Positions 35,992 through 46,010 of a stretch of DNA of 64,000 nt are shown here, piece by piece; the first letter of the stretch is position 1; each line of letters begins with the position of its first letter. Made by a program: the position numbers and the translations under genes. Source of the DNA: Flagellimonas chongwuensis (GTDB taxonomy: Bacteria; Bacteroidota; Bacteroidia; Flavobacteriales; Flavobacteriaceae). The stretch is taken from contig NZ_WYET01000001.1 of assembly GCF_013376415.1 (NCBI RefSeq), positions 496,001 through 560,000 on the forward strand, read 5' to 3'. The notes beneath the pieces are model-generated. The model had not been told where the DNA came from. It saw only the letters and a program-made list of their open reading frames with translations, and did no database searches.

Positions 35992-36020
35992 AAAAGCCAC
36001 ATCAATTTGATGTGGCTTTT
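35992..36020. terminator. Bidirectional terminator between the SulP and M14 peptidase genes
   Basis: Near-perfect hairpin with 14-bp arms (AAAAGCCACATCAA and TTGATGTGGCTTTT). A and T tracts flank both sides, so it can end both convergent transcripts. Confidence 0.85.
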
Positions 36021-36042
36021 CTTTATACACTAATATGTTCCG

Positions 36043-38658
36043 CTATTCCGAAGCGCCTTCGTAAATCGCATTAAAGATCAACTTATAGGTTCCGCGAGGC
36101 TGTGCCCTAAATTGTGGTCGGAATGCAAACAATATTGCCGAACCCTTACCATATTTGGCTTTTACCAATGCAGGTTTTTTTGCAATGTACCTGTCTTCGC
36201 CCATGGCCCAACCGCTCATCAATAAATCTTTGGCGGCATAGGTGGCGATTACTTCAACTTCGGGTGCTGGAGCATCTTTGATGTCCTCTGTTCCTCCTTC
36301 ACCAGATTTTCGTTGTTTGTCAATGGTGAAGGCCCTACTTCTGTTAAAAGAAACTGCAACGGTGTCCTTCATTCCAAATGCCAATGGGTGCGAGGTATCC
36401 ACACCTGCTTTGATCAATGAACCTGGGATAAAAAAGTCTTTACTGTCAGCTCCTTCCACAGCATCACGCAACGGCAATCCGAATTGTTCTATCACGTAGT
36501 CACTCGCTTCATCAAAGGCAATCAAGGTTCCTCCGGCTTCAACATAGTCGCTCAAAGCTAAAGAACCCTTTAGGCCTATCCCGCCCGTGAATTTTTCCGG
36601 CATGCTCAAATTGTCATGTCCGTGTAAAATGGAACTCGGTCTTTGAGATGGGATGATGATGGCATCATACTTGGATAAATCCTTTGTTTTGATATCTGCA
36701 TCGTGCAAGGTATCCATATCAAATTCGTATTTGTCCATAACAAAACGGGTCCATCCTTCATCCATATTGGCCACCCAGGACTTGTACAGCCCCACTTTGG
36801 GCAAATGGATTTTTTTCAATTGAACCTCTGGTTTGACCGAAAGGCCTGTAAATTCGAGGCCGTATTCATCTGCCAAGGATTCTATCATTTCTTTTTCTCC
36901 GGTAAGAATAAACGATCCAGCAGGGAGCGTTACTTTTCCTGCTTTGAATTCTGACATGCTCTTGTACGCCGTTCCGCCAGCTTTCAGAATTTTGTTTGTG
37001 GCCACTACGGAAGCATTACTATTAACGCTTAGCGCATATCCGAAGGAGCCATTTCTGTTGACTTCACCTTCGTAGTATTTTACCAGACCAGTGACTTTTT
37101 CCGTTGGAGCATTGAATGATTCAGAAATCTTATCTACATCGATGCCCATTTGCATAGGTAATGTCCATCCCGCCAAATCATAGGGAGTGTCGGGAGGCCC
37201 CCCTGGATATTGGAAACGTGTTGGATAGTTCTGTTTCTCCATCAAGTCCAAAAGGTATGGTCTAAATGCCTGAGCGGTGTAGATAACGTAAGAGCCTTCT
37301 TCATATTCTTTGCCATTTACCGTAAAATCTTTGGTCGCTTTTTCAATTTCGATACCACCTTGTAGCAATACATTTACCAAGTTTACAGCCTCAAAGGAAT
37401 CCCACTGTTCCTTGCTGATAATGTAGGCGAACAAGTCTTCGGTCTTACCTTTTTCAACCGCAGACTTACCCATCTTGTAAATATTGTGCAGGTAATTACT
37501 CTTGCGGTCTGCTGCAAGGTCCAAAGTGGCCCAGGTTGCCGTTAACATATAATCCACGGCATCCCTAAAATGGGACTCGCCACCTTTCCATGGATCTGGG
37601 TACATAATGTCTGTACCATCGGTTGGGGTGCCACCCGCCACAGTTTTAGGGAGTTTTTCGGGGTCATAGAAGCGGGGGGTGGGGGTGGTATGGCCCGTTT
37701 CGGTCAAAATACCGATCATGTTATGATAATAAGGCACGGTACGTCCACCTCCATTCCAGAACATGGTATAAAAGTTATCGGCAATGGCACCGGGCATATT
37801 TTCAAGGGAAAAACGCTTGGTCATGGCCGATCCTACCTCACTTACCCCTGCCGTTATTGCCGGGTGTATTCTTGGATTTACAGGGTCGGCGTAGGGAGGT
37901 AATGAAATTTTGGTCCATGAAGGGGACGATTGGTGATGATTGTAAACAATCTGAGGGTACCATTCGTTGTACAGGATTTTGGTGACATTATAGGTTTCGG
38001 GCATAATGTTCATAAACCAGTCCCTGTTATTATCGTGCCCCATATAGTAGTGGTACAAAATTGGGGGACGGGAAGTTTCATAGGCCGTTCCCATATTCTT
38101 GCGATACCAATCGACAACGATGTCCAGTCCATCTGGATTCATTACGGGCATTAAAAGGGTAATTACGTTTTCCCTGATTTTTTGCATTTCGGCGGTTTCC
38201 GATGTGGCCAATGTATAAGCTAACTCGGAGGTCATTTGTCCGTGGGCCAATTCTGTGGAGTGCATCCCGCCATCTACCCATACAATTGCCTTGCCTTCCT
38301 GCGATAATTTTAGGGCCTCGGCATCATCTACTTGAACTCTTGCCAGTTTAGTGCTGATATCTTTCCACTTATCCAGTTGGGCAAGGTTTTCTTCCGTAGA
38401 GATAAACATAAGATACATTTTACGGCCGAGTACCGTTTCACCTATCTCGATTTTTTTGATTCTGTTGGATGCAGCATCCAGCTTGTTTAGATAATCTTCA
38501 ATTTGTGAATAGTCCGCCAATTTGTAATCGGCCCCTACCCTAAATCCGTACACGTCCTCAGGTGAGGGTACCGTTTGCGCCACGGCAAACGCAGCACAGG
38601 ACAAAGCCATTACTGTTGAGAGCAGTAATGTTTTGAGGTTTGTAATTTTAGAAGTCAT
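36043..38658 (-). CDS. Secreted M14-family zinc carboxypeptidase
   Basis: 871 residues. A signal peptide (about 1-27, ending AFAVAQ) directs export. The M14 catalytic domain (about 35-400) shows the zinc motif H-S-T-E at 133-136 in GGMHSTELAHG, MNPDGLD, and YNHHQSSPSW near residue 240 for the third ligand. The C-terminal half (about 430-871) has a region like a class-I glutamine-amidotransferase fold (YDAIIIPSQRP and onward). Such large exported M14 proteins are common in peptide-degrading marine flavobacteria. A single-gene unit, terminated at 35992-36020. Confidence 0.9.
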   Translation of the reverse strand: MTSKITNLKTLLLSTVMALSCAAFAVAQTVPSPEDVYGFRVGADYKLADYSQIEDYLNKLDAASNRIKKIEIGETVLGRKMYLMFISTEENLAQLDKWKDISTKLARVQVDDAEALKLSQEGKAIVWVDGGMHSTELAHGQMTSELAYTLATSETAEMQKIRENVITLLMPVMNPDGLDIVVDWYRKNMGTAYETSRPPILYHYYMGHDNNRDWFMNIMPETYNVTKILYNEWYPQIVYNHHQSSPSWTKISLPPYADPVNPRIHPAITAGVSEVGSAMTKRFSLENMPGAIADNFYTMFWNGGGRTVPYYHNMIGILTETGHTTPTPRFYDPEKLPKTVAGGTPTDGTDIMYPDPWKGGESHFRDAVDYMLTATWATLDLAADRKSNYLHNIYKMGKSAVEKGKTEDLFAYIISKEQWDSFEAVNLVNVLLQGGIEIEKATKDFTVNGKEYEEGSYVIYTAQAFRPYLLDLMEKQNYPTRFQYPGGPPDTPYDLAGWTLPMQMGIDVDKISESFNAPTEKVTGLVKYYEGEVNRNGSFGYALSVNSNASVVATNKILKAGGTAYKSMSEFKAGKVTLPAGSFILTGEKEMIESLADEYGLEFTGLSVKPEVQLKKIHLPKVGLYKSWVANMDEGWTRFVMDKYEFDMDTLHDADIKTKDLSKYDAIIIPSQRPSSILHGHDNLSMPEKFTGGIGLKGSLALSDYVEAGGTLIAFDEASDYVIEQFGLPLRDAVEGADSKDFFIPGSLIKAGVDTSHPLAFGMKDTVAVSFNRSRAFTIDKQRKSGEGGTEDIKDAPAPEVEVIATYAAKDLLMSGWAMGEDRYIAKKPALVKAKYGKGSAILFAFRPQFRAQPRGTYKLIFNAIYEGASE

Positions 38659-38794
38659 TTTTTTGAATTAGTTATAATTTGACTGAAAATTAAGCAATTG
38701 AAGCGAGGATATTAAATCCGATAGATCAGAATTGTTGCAGACTTAATTTTTTTTGATGGGTTTATAATCTGAAGGACAGAAAATCATCAAATTC

Positions 38795-39202
38795 TTATTT
38801 TCCCAAATCCGGCTTTTTTCGGGCAGCCTTTTTATCTGCTGTAATCTTCTTGGATTTTAACCTTTTTTCTTTTGAGGACTTAGTTGGTTTGGTCGGTTTT
38901 CTCTTTTTGGGTACCACAAGCGCATTTTTCAGGATTTCGAAAAACCGCTTCACTACGAGGTCTTTATTTCGATGTTGGCTACGTGCTTCATCACATTGAA
39001 GAATCAAGGCGCCATCATTCGTCAATCTGGATTTCAATTTGAGTTGAATACGCTCCTTTTCCTTATCAGAAAGACCTTCTGATGTGTCAATAATGAAAGT
39101 GAGTTCTACTTTGGAAGAAACCTTGTTCACATTTTGACCGCCAGCACCACTGCTTCGCATGGCCTTAAAAACCAGTTCCCTATGTATTTGCTTTTTGTCC
39201 AA
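38795..39202 (-). CDS. arfB: Alternative ribosome-rescue factor / peptidyl-tRNA hydrolase ArfB
   Basis: 135 residues. The GGQ motif is at residues 21-23 in SSGAGGQNVNKVSSKVEL, the release-factor signature that hydrolyses peptidyl-tRNA. The C-terminal third is very lysine-rich (RKPTKPTKSSKEK and onward), as in ArfB, whose basic tail enters the mRNA channel of stalled ribosomes. The start overlaps the 3' end of the upstream ABC ATPase gene by 23 bp, implying translational coupling with an apparently unrelated gene. Confidence 0.95.
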   Translation of the reverse strand: MDKKQIHRELVFKAMRSSGAGGQNVNKVSSKVELTFIIDTSEGLSDKEKERIQLKLKSRLTNDGALILQCDEARSQHRNKDLVVKRFFEILKNALVVPKKRKPTKPTKSSKEKRLKSKKITADKKAARKKPDLGK

Positions 39203-40175
39203 CCTGAAGCCTTCTGTTGATGGTATTCAAAGATACATTAAGAAAAATAGTTGTCCCTGCGTCTTGCTTTTTCTCTGAATTAAAAAAGATTGTGGTGCCA
39301 TCTTCCGCTGCACTTTCATTTAAGTAATGATTGCCTTGAAAAAACGAATTGATTACTTTAACTTGAAGCCCAGAGGAATCCGAAAATTTGAACTCGTGCG
39401 GATATACTAATACTGACCTATCTATTTCCGAATAGGACTTTAATAATTTCATGGGTACTTCGTTTACTTGCCCAAATAGTGAGGCGGTGTAGTAATTTGG
39501 CGGGTTTTTGTAGAGTTCTTGGGTGTTCTCGTTGGCAATGATTTTGCCCTGTTCCAATATCAATGTTCTTTTTGCAAAGGGCAATACATCACTGGGGTCG
39601 TGACTGGCCGTCAATACGGTAATACCTTGCTTTTTTAGATACTGGAAAAGGTTTCTACGGAGTACATTTCGCTTAAAATTATCGATGTGCCCAAAGGGCT
39701 CGTCCAATAGTAGGATTTCAGGTTCTTGTGCCAAAACACGGGCCAGCGCTACGCGTTGTTGTTGCCCGCCGCTAAGATACTTCACTTTGGTTTTGGCGTA
39801 GGGCTTCATCTCTATCAAGTCTAGAAGCTCATTGATGCGTTCTTCATGTGTTTCTCTTTCGAAAACGGAAAGAAATTGTCCTATGTTCTCTTCCACGGAA
39901 ATGAAGGGCATCAAATCAAAATCCTGTGCCAGATATTTCATATAGGGTTCTCCGGGGACCAAGTTAAAATTGGGTCCCAATGCTTCGACATCGCCCCAAA
40001 AAATAGAGCCATCCTCCACATGGAGCAACCCATAGATGATTTTGAGCAGCGTGCTTTTTCCAGAGCCGCTTTCGCCCATCAATGCCACGTGTTCTCCTGG
40101 GGGCACTTCAAATAAAATACCCTTTAATATGGTGTTGTTTCGGTAACCAAAAGAATCTACTTGAACTTTTAGCAT
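39180..40175 (-). CDS. Orphan ABC transporter ATPase with C-terminal extension
   Basis: 331 residues. ATPase domain about 1-220: Walker A GESGSGKST, signature LSGGQQQRVALARVLA, Walker B ILLLDEPFGHID, switch His in TASHDPSD. About 100 further residues resemble the TOBE-type regulatory domain of PotA/FbpC-like importers. No permease or binding protein lies nearby, so its partners are elsewhere or it acts alone. Its 3' end overlaps arfB by 23 bp. A strong hairpin at 40183-40206 separates it from the POP gene. Confidence 0.9.
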   Translation of the reverse strand: MLKVQVDSFGYRNNTILKGILFEVPPGEHVALMGESGSGKSTLLKIIYGLLHVEDGSIFWGDVEALGPNFNLVPGEPYMKYLAQDFDLMPFISVEENIGQFLSVFERETHEERINELLDLIEMKPYAKTKVKYLSGGQQQRVALARVLAQEPEILLLDEPFGHIDNFKRNVLRRNLFQYLKKQGITVLTASHDPSDVLPFAKRTLILEQGKIIANENTQELYKNPPNYYTASLFGQVNEVPMKLLKSYSEIDRSVLVYPHEFKFSDSSGLQVKVINSFFQGNHYLNESAAEDGTTIFFNSEKKQDAGTTIFLNVSLNTINRRLQVGQKANT

Positions 40176-40182
40176 AGAAAAT

Positions 40183-40206
40183 AAGGCCGCCTAAATGGGC
40201 GGCCTT
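40183..40206 (-). terminator. Terminator downstream of the prolyl oligopeptidase gene
   Basis: 9-bp GC-rich arms (AAGGCCGCC and GGCGGCCTT) with a 6-nt loop, followed on the minus strand by TATTTTC. It starts 9 bp after the stop codon of the oligopeptidase gene and lies just before the ABC ATPase start. Confidence 0.85.
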
Positions 40207-40214
40207 TATAAAAT

Positions 40215-42371
40215 TTAATCTTTAAACTCCTTTAGAACGCCTTGGTTGGGGAGTTCATCGTACCCCATATTGTAAAACGTGAAGCCGAAGATATCGGCAT
40301 ACTGTTCAATGGTCTTGCTAACCGGAGTGCCCGCTCCGTGACCTGCATTGGTCTCAATACGTATCAATGTGGGTTGCTCCCCCGCTTGCTTTTCTTGTAG
40401 TTCTGCGGCAAACTTAAAACTGTGTGCGGGTACTACACGGTCATCGTGGTCACCTGTTGTCACCAAGGTGGCCGGATAGTCCGTTCCTTCCTTTACATTA
40501 TGAACAGGTGAATAGCCCTTAATGTAGTTGAACATTTCCTCATTGTCTTCGGAAGTTCCATAATCATAGGCCCACCCTGCCCCGGCGGTAAAGGTATGGT
40601 AACGGAGCATATCCATTACGCCTACTGCGGGTAAAGCAACTTGCATCAAATCTGGTCTTTGGGTCATAGTGGCACCGACCAATAATCCTCCATTGGAACC
40701 CCCACGAATAGCGAGATATTCTTTTGAAGTGTATTTGTTTTCGATCAAGTATTCGGCAGCCGCGATAAAGTCATCAAATACATTCTGTTTATTGAGCTTT
40801 GTTCCGGCAATATGCCATTCTTTACCATATTCGCCACCACCACGAAGGTTGGGAACGGCGTACACACCGCCTTGCTCCATCCAAACGGCGTTCACTATGC
40901 TGAAAGAGGGCGTTAAACTCACATTGAAGCCACCATAGCCGTAGAGCATGGTCGGGTTTTTGCCATTCAGTTCCGTTCCTTTTTTATAAGTGATGATCAT
41001 GGGTACTTTTGTACCATCTTTTGAGTTGTAGAATACTTGCTTTGATTCGTAATCATCGGGATCAAAATCAATTTGAGGCTTCCAATATTGTTCGTACTCA
41101 CCAGTTTCTACGTCGTATTTGTACAGGGAAGCTGGCGTATTGTAATTGGTAAAGGAGAAATAGAATTCGCTGTCCTCTTTTTTGCCGCCAAAACCTCCTG
41201 CGCTTCCTACGCCTGGCAGTTTTACTTCTCGTACCAGATTGCCATCATAATCGTATTGGAGCACTTTGGAAATAGCATCTACCATATATTCGGCAAAAAA
41301 GTAACCTCCTCCCGTTCCGGCCGTCAATACATTTTCTGTTTCGGGGATGAGATCTTTCCAATTGTTGGGCGTTGGGTCGGAAGCATCCACGACCACGATT
41401 TTTTTATTAGGGGCTTCCCTATCTGTCACCAAATAAAGTTTGGAACCTTCATTTTCGATCGGGTAGGTATCGGAATCGGTATCGTCCAAAATTGTTACCA
41501 GTTCAGGATTTTCTTTGGATAGGTCCATTAGGAACAATTTATTGCCGGATGTTGAAACAGATGCGGTTATAAAAAGGTACTTCTGGTCTTCTGATACGGA
41601 ACCGCCTACATAACGGTGTTTTTCTTCTGGTGTTCCGCCAAAGATGATTTTATCCTCCGATTGTGACGTTCCCAACTTGTGATAGTAGAGTTTGTGTTGG
41701 TCCGTTTTTGCCGACAACTCGCTTCCCTCGGGCTTATCATAGCTGGAGTAGTAGAAACCTTCGTTGCCCTTCCAGGAAATACCACTGAATTTAATATCTA
41801 CCAAGGTGTCCTCCACAATTTCTTTGGATTCGGCATCGATCACGATACCCTTGCGCCAATCGCTTCCGCCTTCGGAAATAAGGTATGCGGCCTTGGAACC
41901 GTCTTTAGTGAAATTCAATCCCATCAAGGATGTGGTGCCATCTTCTGAGAATGTGTTGGGATCCAAAAAGACTTCTTCTTCGCCACCGTCCTTTTTGCGA
42001 TAAACCACATACTGATTTTGCAGGCCATTGTTTTTGTAGTAATAGGTGTAGTTTCCCTCTTTAAAGGGAGAGCCCACTTTTTCGTAGTTCCAAAGTTTTT
42101 CCAATCGGTTTTTAAGGTCTTCGCGAAATGGAATCTTTTCCAGATACCCGAATGTAGTCGCATTTTGTTTCTTGACCCAGGCCTCGGTCTCCTCGCTTCG
42201 GTCATCTTCCAACCACCGATAGGGGTCTGGGACCTCGTTTCCAAAATAATTATCTACGGTGTCAACTTTTTTGGTTGTAGGGTAGTTCACAGTAATAGGT
42301 TCTCTAGTTTTAGATTCTTCTTTGCAGGCCGCGAATAAAACCAAAGCAGCCAATAGACTTATGTTTTTCAT
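40215..42371 (-). CDS. Prolyl oligopeptidase (S9A family), predicted lipoprotein
   Basis: About 718 residues from ATG 42371. The start is chosen because [17 protein letters not shown] is a lipoprotein signal with a lipobox Cys; a longer frame reaches 42410. The N-terminal seven-bladed propeller (about 40-430) opens with [17 protein letters not shown], typical of S9A enzymes. The alpha/beta hydrolase domain carries the nucleophile in [11 protein letters not shown], Asp in [11 protein letters not shown] and His in NAGHGAGTP. It cleaves after proline in short peptides, probably at the periplasmic face, and may work with the secreted M14 enzyme nearby. Confidence 0.95.
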   Translation of the reverse strand: MKNISLLAALVLFAACKEESKTREPITVNYPTTKKVDTVDNYFGNEVPDPYRWLEDDRSEETEAWVKKQNATTFGYLEKIPFREDLKNRLEKLWNYEKVGSPFKEGNYTYYYKNNGLQNQYVVYRKKDGGEEEVFLDPNTFSEDGTTSLMGLNFTKDGSKAAYLISEGGSDWRKGIVIDAESKEIVEDTLVDIKFSGISWKGNEGFYYSSYDKPEGSELSAKTDQHKLYYHKLGTSQSEDKIIFGGTPEEKHRYVGGSVSEDQKYLFITASVSTSGNKLFLMDLSKENPELVTILDDTDSDTYPIENEGSKLYLVTDREAPNKKIVVVDASDPTPNNWKDLIPETENVLTAGTGGGYFFAEYMVDAISKVLQYDYDGNLVREVKLPGVGSAGGFGGKKEDSEFYFSFTNYNTPASLYKYDVETGEYEQYWKPQIDFDPDDYESKQVFYNSKDGTKVPMIITYKKGTELNGKNPTMLYGYGGFNVSLTPSFSIVNAVWMEQGGVYAVPNLRGGGEYGKEWHIAGTKLNKQNVFDDFIAAAEYLIENKYTSKEYLAIRGGSNGGLLVGATMTQRPDLMQVALPAVGVMDMLRYHTFTAGAGWAYDYGTSEDNEEMFNYIKGYSPVHNVKEGTDYPATLVTTGDHDDRVVPAHSFKFAAELQEKQAGEQPTLIRIETNAGHGAGTPVSKTIEQYADIFGFTFYNMGYDELPNQGVLKEFKD

Positions 42372-42447
42372 GTTTTCTCGGATTGATTCCGATAAAAGTA
42401 CACAAAACACACAAACCTATTGGCTACAGTTGATGCTTTAACGAATT

Positions 42448-43461
42448 TTATGAAATTGCTTCAGAAGTATTTGAAACCAAATTGTTCTCAACCAAATACT
42501 CCGCAATCTGTACTGCATTGGTAGCGGCCCCTTTTCTTAGGTTGTCCGCCACGATCCACATGTTCAAGGTGTTTGGCTGGGTTTCATCGCGACGGATTCT
42601 ACCTACAAAAACCTCATCCTTGCCATTGGCAAAAGCGGGCATGGGGTAGGTGTTGGTTGCCGGATTGTCCTGTACCACGATTCCAGGAGTTTCACTCAGC
42701 AGCTGTCGCACTTTAGCCAAATCAAAATCGTTATGGAATTCTACATTTACCGATTCCGAGTGTCCGCCAGCGGTTGGAATACGTACCGCTGTTGCAGTGA
42801 CCGAAAAGGAACGGTCGTCCAATATTTTTTGTGGCTCACGGGCCAATTTCATTTCTTCTTTGGTATATCCGTTTTCCAAGAATACATCGCAATGTGGCAA
42901 TGCATTTCGGTTAATGGGATAAGGATAGGCCATTTCACCTTCTATTCCTGCTGCTTCGTTTTCCATTTGCTCAACCGCTTTAACACCGGTTCCTGAAACG
43001 GACTGGTAGGTGGAAACGACCACGCGTTTCATTTGATATTTTTTATGCAATGGGTCCAAAGCCAATACCATTTGAATGGTGGAGCAGTTGGGGTTTGCAA
43101 TGATTTTATCTTCTGTAGTAAGTTCGCTGGCATTGATTTCGGGCACCACCAACTTTTTGGTCGGGTCCATACGCCAAGCGGAAGAATTATCGATTACGGT
43201 AGTGCCAACTTCAGCGAATTTCGGCGCCCACTCCAAAGAGGTGTCCCCACCTGCGGAGAAAATGGCAATGTCTGGTTGAGCGGCTACAGCGTCCGCCAGA
43301 CCGATTACGGTATATTCCTCATTTTTATAGGTGAGCTTTTTGCCCACGGAGCGCTCGGAAGCAACCAATAATAATTCTGAAATAGGGAAGTTACGCTCTT
43401 CCAACACTTTCAACATGACTTCGCCTACCATTCCGGTGGCACCAACAACTGCTACTTTCAT
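42448..43461 (-). CDS. asd: Aspartate-semialdehyde dehydrogenase
   Basis: 337 residues. N-terminal VAVVGATGMVGEVML is the NADP-binding loop, catalytic Cys126 lies in NPNCSTIQ, and His is in IPTAGGHSESVNVEF. It reduces aspartyl phosphate to the semialdehyde, the branch point to diaminopimelate, lysine, threonine and methionine. It stands alone on the minus strand behind a good Bacteroidota promoter (43482-43512). Alanine racemase, another peptidoglycan precursor enzyme, lies 0.6 kb upstream. Confidence 0.97.
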   Translation of the reverse strand: MKVAVVGATGMVGEVMLKVLEERNFPISELLLVASERSVGKKLTYKNEEYTVIGLADAVAAQPDIAIFSAGGDTSLEWAPKFAEVGTTVIDNSSAWRMDPTKKLVVPEINASELTTEDKIIANPNCSTIQMVLALDPLHKKYQMKRVVVSTYQSVSGTGVKAVEQMENEAAGIEGEMAYPYPINRNALPHCDVFLENGYTKEEMKLAREPQKILDDRSFSVTATAVRIPTAGGHSESVNVEFHNDFDLAKVRQLLSETPGIVVQDNPATNTYPMPAFANGKDEVFVGRIRRDETQPNTLNMWIVADNLRKGAATNAVQIAEYLVENNLVSNTSEAIS

Positions 43462-43481
43462 TGTAAAATTATTTCTTGTTG

Positions 43482-43512
43482 CAAAGGTACTTCAGTCAGC
43501 GAGTTAAACAAG
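43482..43512 (-). promoter_or_regulatory. Bacteroidota-type promoter of asd
   Basis: On the minus strand CTTG, a 19-bp spacer, then TACCTTTG, matching the TTTG-N19-TAnnTTTG consensus of the primary sigma factor in this phylum. The -7 element lies 21 bp upstream of the asd ATG. Confidence 0.7.
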
Positions 43513-43561
43513 CTTTTTCGCTATCAATTAATAAAAAATAACAAAATGTTACAAATAAAAC

Positions 43562-43596
43562 AACCATCAACATGTTAGCGAAACACATTGATGGTT
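43562..43596 (-). terminator. Hairpin downstream of mscL
   Basis: 9-bp arms (AACCATCAA and TTGATGGTT) with a 17-nt loop. It lies between the mscL stop and the asd promoter, with a T-rich stretch on the minus strand (TTGTTTTATTTG). Confidence 0.6.
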
Positions 43597-43645
43597 TTTA
43601 AAGGTTATTGTGATGTAGCGGTCGCACCGAAAATTACCGGTACGC

Positions 43646-44056
43646 TTATTGTTTTTTCAACAGGTCGCGAATCTCGGCCAACAATTCCTCTTGTGTTGGG
43701 CCTTTTGGAGCTTCTGGAGCAGGCTCTTCTTTTTTCTTCATTCGGTTTACAGCCTTTACAATAAGGAACATAACAAATGCTACGATGATGAAGTCGATGA
43801 CATTGGTTAAAAATGCCCCGTAAAGTACTGCTATTTCACCTACAATTTCTCCCGTTTCATTTGGTGTTCCTTCGGTGATCACGTATTTCAAATCGTTGAA
43901 ATCCGCCTTGAAGAGCAATCCGATCAACGGAGAAACTATGCCTCCCGTGAACGATGATACCACTTCTTTAAAAGCGGCACCCATAACGAAACCTACGGCG
44001 ATATCCACCAGGTTTCCTTTCATGGCAAACTCTTTAAATTCTTTTAAAAATCCCAT
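43646..44056 (-). CDS. mscL: Large-conductance mechanosensitive channel
   Basis: 136 residues. The N-terminal GFLKEFKEFAMKGNLVDIAVGFVMGAAF is the amphipathic S1 helix plus TM1 pore helix; TM2 is at about 77-100 (LTNVIDFIIVAFVMFLIVKAV), followed by a charged cytoplasmic helix (EEELLAEIRDLL-like end). The pentameric channel opens under membrane tension to vent solutes on osmotic down-shock. It lies 52 bp downstream of alr on the same strand. Confidence 0.97.
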   Translation of the reverse strand: MGFLKEFKEFAMKGNLVDIAVGFVMGAAFKEVVSSFTGGIVSPLIGLLFKADFNDLKYVITEGTPNETGEIVGEIAVLYGAFLTNVIDFIIVAFVMFLIVKAVNRMKKKEEPAPEAPKGPTQEELLAEIRDLLKKQ

Positions 44057-44108
44057 TTTACAGTTGAGTATTGGTTAATCAAAGACAAGTTAAGTAAAAA
44101 AAGGAATA

Positions 44109-45218
44109 TCAAGCGCCGGTGACCACTCTTTTTACACGTTGTGATATGGCCGTGAGAATCTCGTATGAAATGGTGCCAGCACCTAATGCGAATTTTTCTG
44201 CGGATTTCTCCGTCCCAAATACGGTTGCTTCGTCACCTTCTTTACAATCAATTCCGGTAACATCAACCATGATCATATCCATACAAACATTTCCCAAAAT
44301 AGGCGCTTTGTGGTTGTTGATGGTTACAAAGCCTTTTCCTTTTCCGTACTGTCTGCCAATACCATCGGCATGCCCGATAGGTAGCGTTGCACTTTTAATA
44401 GGTCGACTGGATTTAAATGCTCTATTGTACCCCACGGATTCATTGGCATCAATATGATGGATTTGTGAAATAATGGTCTTTAGTGTGGCTACAGGTTTTA
44501 ATTGTGCATCCACTTCGGTCTGGTTACCATAGCCGTATAAGCCAATCCCACTGCGCACCATCTCAAACTGTGCTTCTGGATAATTGATAATACCGGAAGT
44601 GTTCAACATGTGCCTCATAGGAGCATACCCTAAGCTATCCTTAAGTGCATTGCTCAACTTTTTGAAGGATTCGATTTGCTTCAGGCTGAAGTCCCGTTCA
44701 TTTTTATCTTCGGATGCGGCCAAATGTGAAAACGCGGAAACTATTTTGATACATCCATTTTGCAACGTTTCCTTGGCAATAAATTCCACATCATTTTCGG
44801 AAAAGCCCAAACGGTTCAATCCTGTGTTAAATTTAATGTGGATGGGATAGTTTTTTTGTTTCTGGACTTTGGCAGCCTCAAGAAATTGGTTCAGGATATT
44901 TCTGGAATAAATGCTGGGTTCCAAACGGTAGGCCATCAAATCATCAAAATTGGAAGCCAAGGGGTGTAGAACCAAAATAGGGGTTTTAATGCCTGCTTTT
45001 CGCAACAGAACTCCTTCACTAACATAAGCGACCGCCAAATAATCGGCGCCCAATTGTTCCAGTTTTTGGGCAATGGTCACCATATCGCTGCCATAGGCAA
45101 AAGCTTTTACTACCCCTAAAAACTTGGTTTCCGGTTTAATTTTGGCCCGCAAGTAATTGTAATTGTGTTCCAAGGAATCTAGGTCCAGGATCAACGTGGT
45201 TTCCCCGACCTTACCCAT
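44109..45218 (-). CDS. alr: Alanine racemase
   Basis: 369 residues. The PLP lysine Lys38 lies in [11 protein letters not shown]; the usual family text is VVKANAYGHG, so the flanking residues differ but Lys and Tyr-Gly stay. The catalytic Tyr appears in [11 protein letters not shown] at the start of the C-terminal beta domain, and [10 protein letters not shown] is present. It makes D-alanine for peptidoglycan. Its start overlaps the tdk 3' end by 8 bp, so the two are translated from one mRNA. Confidence 0.96.
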   Translation of the reverse strand: MGKVGETTLILDLDSLEHNYNYLRAKIKPETKFLGVVKAFAYGSDMVTIAQKLEQLGADYLAVAYVSEGVLLRKAGIKTPILVLHPLASNFDDLMAYRLEPSIYSRNILNQFLEAAKVQKQKNYPIHIKFNTGLNRLGFSENDVEFIAKETLQNGCIKIVSAFSHLAASEDKNERDFSLKQIESFKKLSNALKDSLGYAPMRHMLNTSGIINYPEAQFEMVRSGIGLYGYGNQTEVDAQLKPVATLKTIISQIHHIDANESVGYNRAFKSSRPIKSATLPIGHADGIGRQYGKGKGFVTINNHKAPILGNVCMDMIMVDVTGIDCKEGDEATVFGTEKSAEKFALGAGTISYEILTAISQRVKRVVTGA

Positions 45219-45855
45219 TGGTTTTGTCTTTTTTAGAGGTGACTTCTTCCGAGTTCACATCAATTCCCTTAATTTTTTCACGTAACATGGCCTTGTAAAA
45301 TGCGGCACGGCTCAAAGGCTCGTACTCTTCAGTTTCACCGAGCAGCACCAAATTATCGTTGAGGGATTTTCTGAAACTGTAGTTAGCTAAGTTTCCGGTG
45401 CGTGTACACACGGCGTGTACTTTGGTCACGTATTCCGCTGTGGCCATCAAGGCTGGCATGGGGCCAAAAGGATTGCCCTTAAAATCCATGTCGAGTCCCG
45501 CAACTACCACGCGAATGCCCCTATTGGCCAAATCGTTGCAAACGGTTACGATCTCATCATCAAAAAACTGGGCCTCGTCAATGCCGATTACATCACAATC
45601 GTCTGCCAAGAGCCTAATATTGGCCGCTGCCGGAACCGGAGTGGACCTAATTTCATTGAAATCGTGGGAGACCACCATTTCTTCATGGTACCGGGTATCC
45701 ACAATGGGTTTAAAAATCTCCACTTTTTGTTTGGCGAACTGGGCGCGCTTTAGACGTCGGATCAGTTCTTCGGTCTTTCCGGAAAACATGGAACCGCAAA
45801 TCACCTCGATCCATCCAAACTGTTCCTTAGGGTTGACTGTGTTTTCGAGAAACAT
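45211..45855 (-). CDS. tdk: Thymidine kinase
   Basis: About 214 residues from ATG 45855; the frame extends to 45909 but the conserved region begins at [21 protein letters not shown] (P-loop). [16 protein letters not shown] is the Walker B segment, and the lasso region holds [16 protein letters not shown]. Only part of the zinc-binding cysteine set common in type II kinases is visible. It phosphorylates thymidine for salvage. It overlaps alr by 8 bp and is divergent from the 46011 gene. Confidence 0.95.
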   Translation of the reverse strand: MFLENTVNPKEQFGWIEVICGSMFSGKTEELIRRLKRAQFAKQKVEIFKPIVDTRYHEEMVVSHDFNEIRSTPVPAAANIRLLADDCDVIGIDEAQFFDDEIVTVCNDLANRGIRVVVAGLDMDFKGNPFGPMPALMATAEYVTKVHAVCTRTGNLANYSFRKSLNDNLVLLGETEEYEPLSRAAFYKAMLREKIKGIDVNSEEVTSKKDKTNG

Positions 45856-46010
45856 ACCGTATTTTTGAAAGAAATTGTTTGTTTTCCCGTTATATTGGGA
45901 CGACCACAAAGCTACTAAAAAAATGCACCCCTGTTTTCAATAAGATTTTAACCTTTTGTTGATAGGGTATTTGCAAAATCGTTATATTTTTATAGTAAAG
46001 AAGAAAAGCT

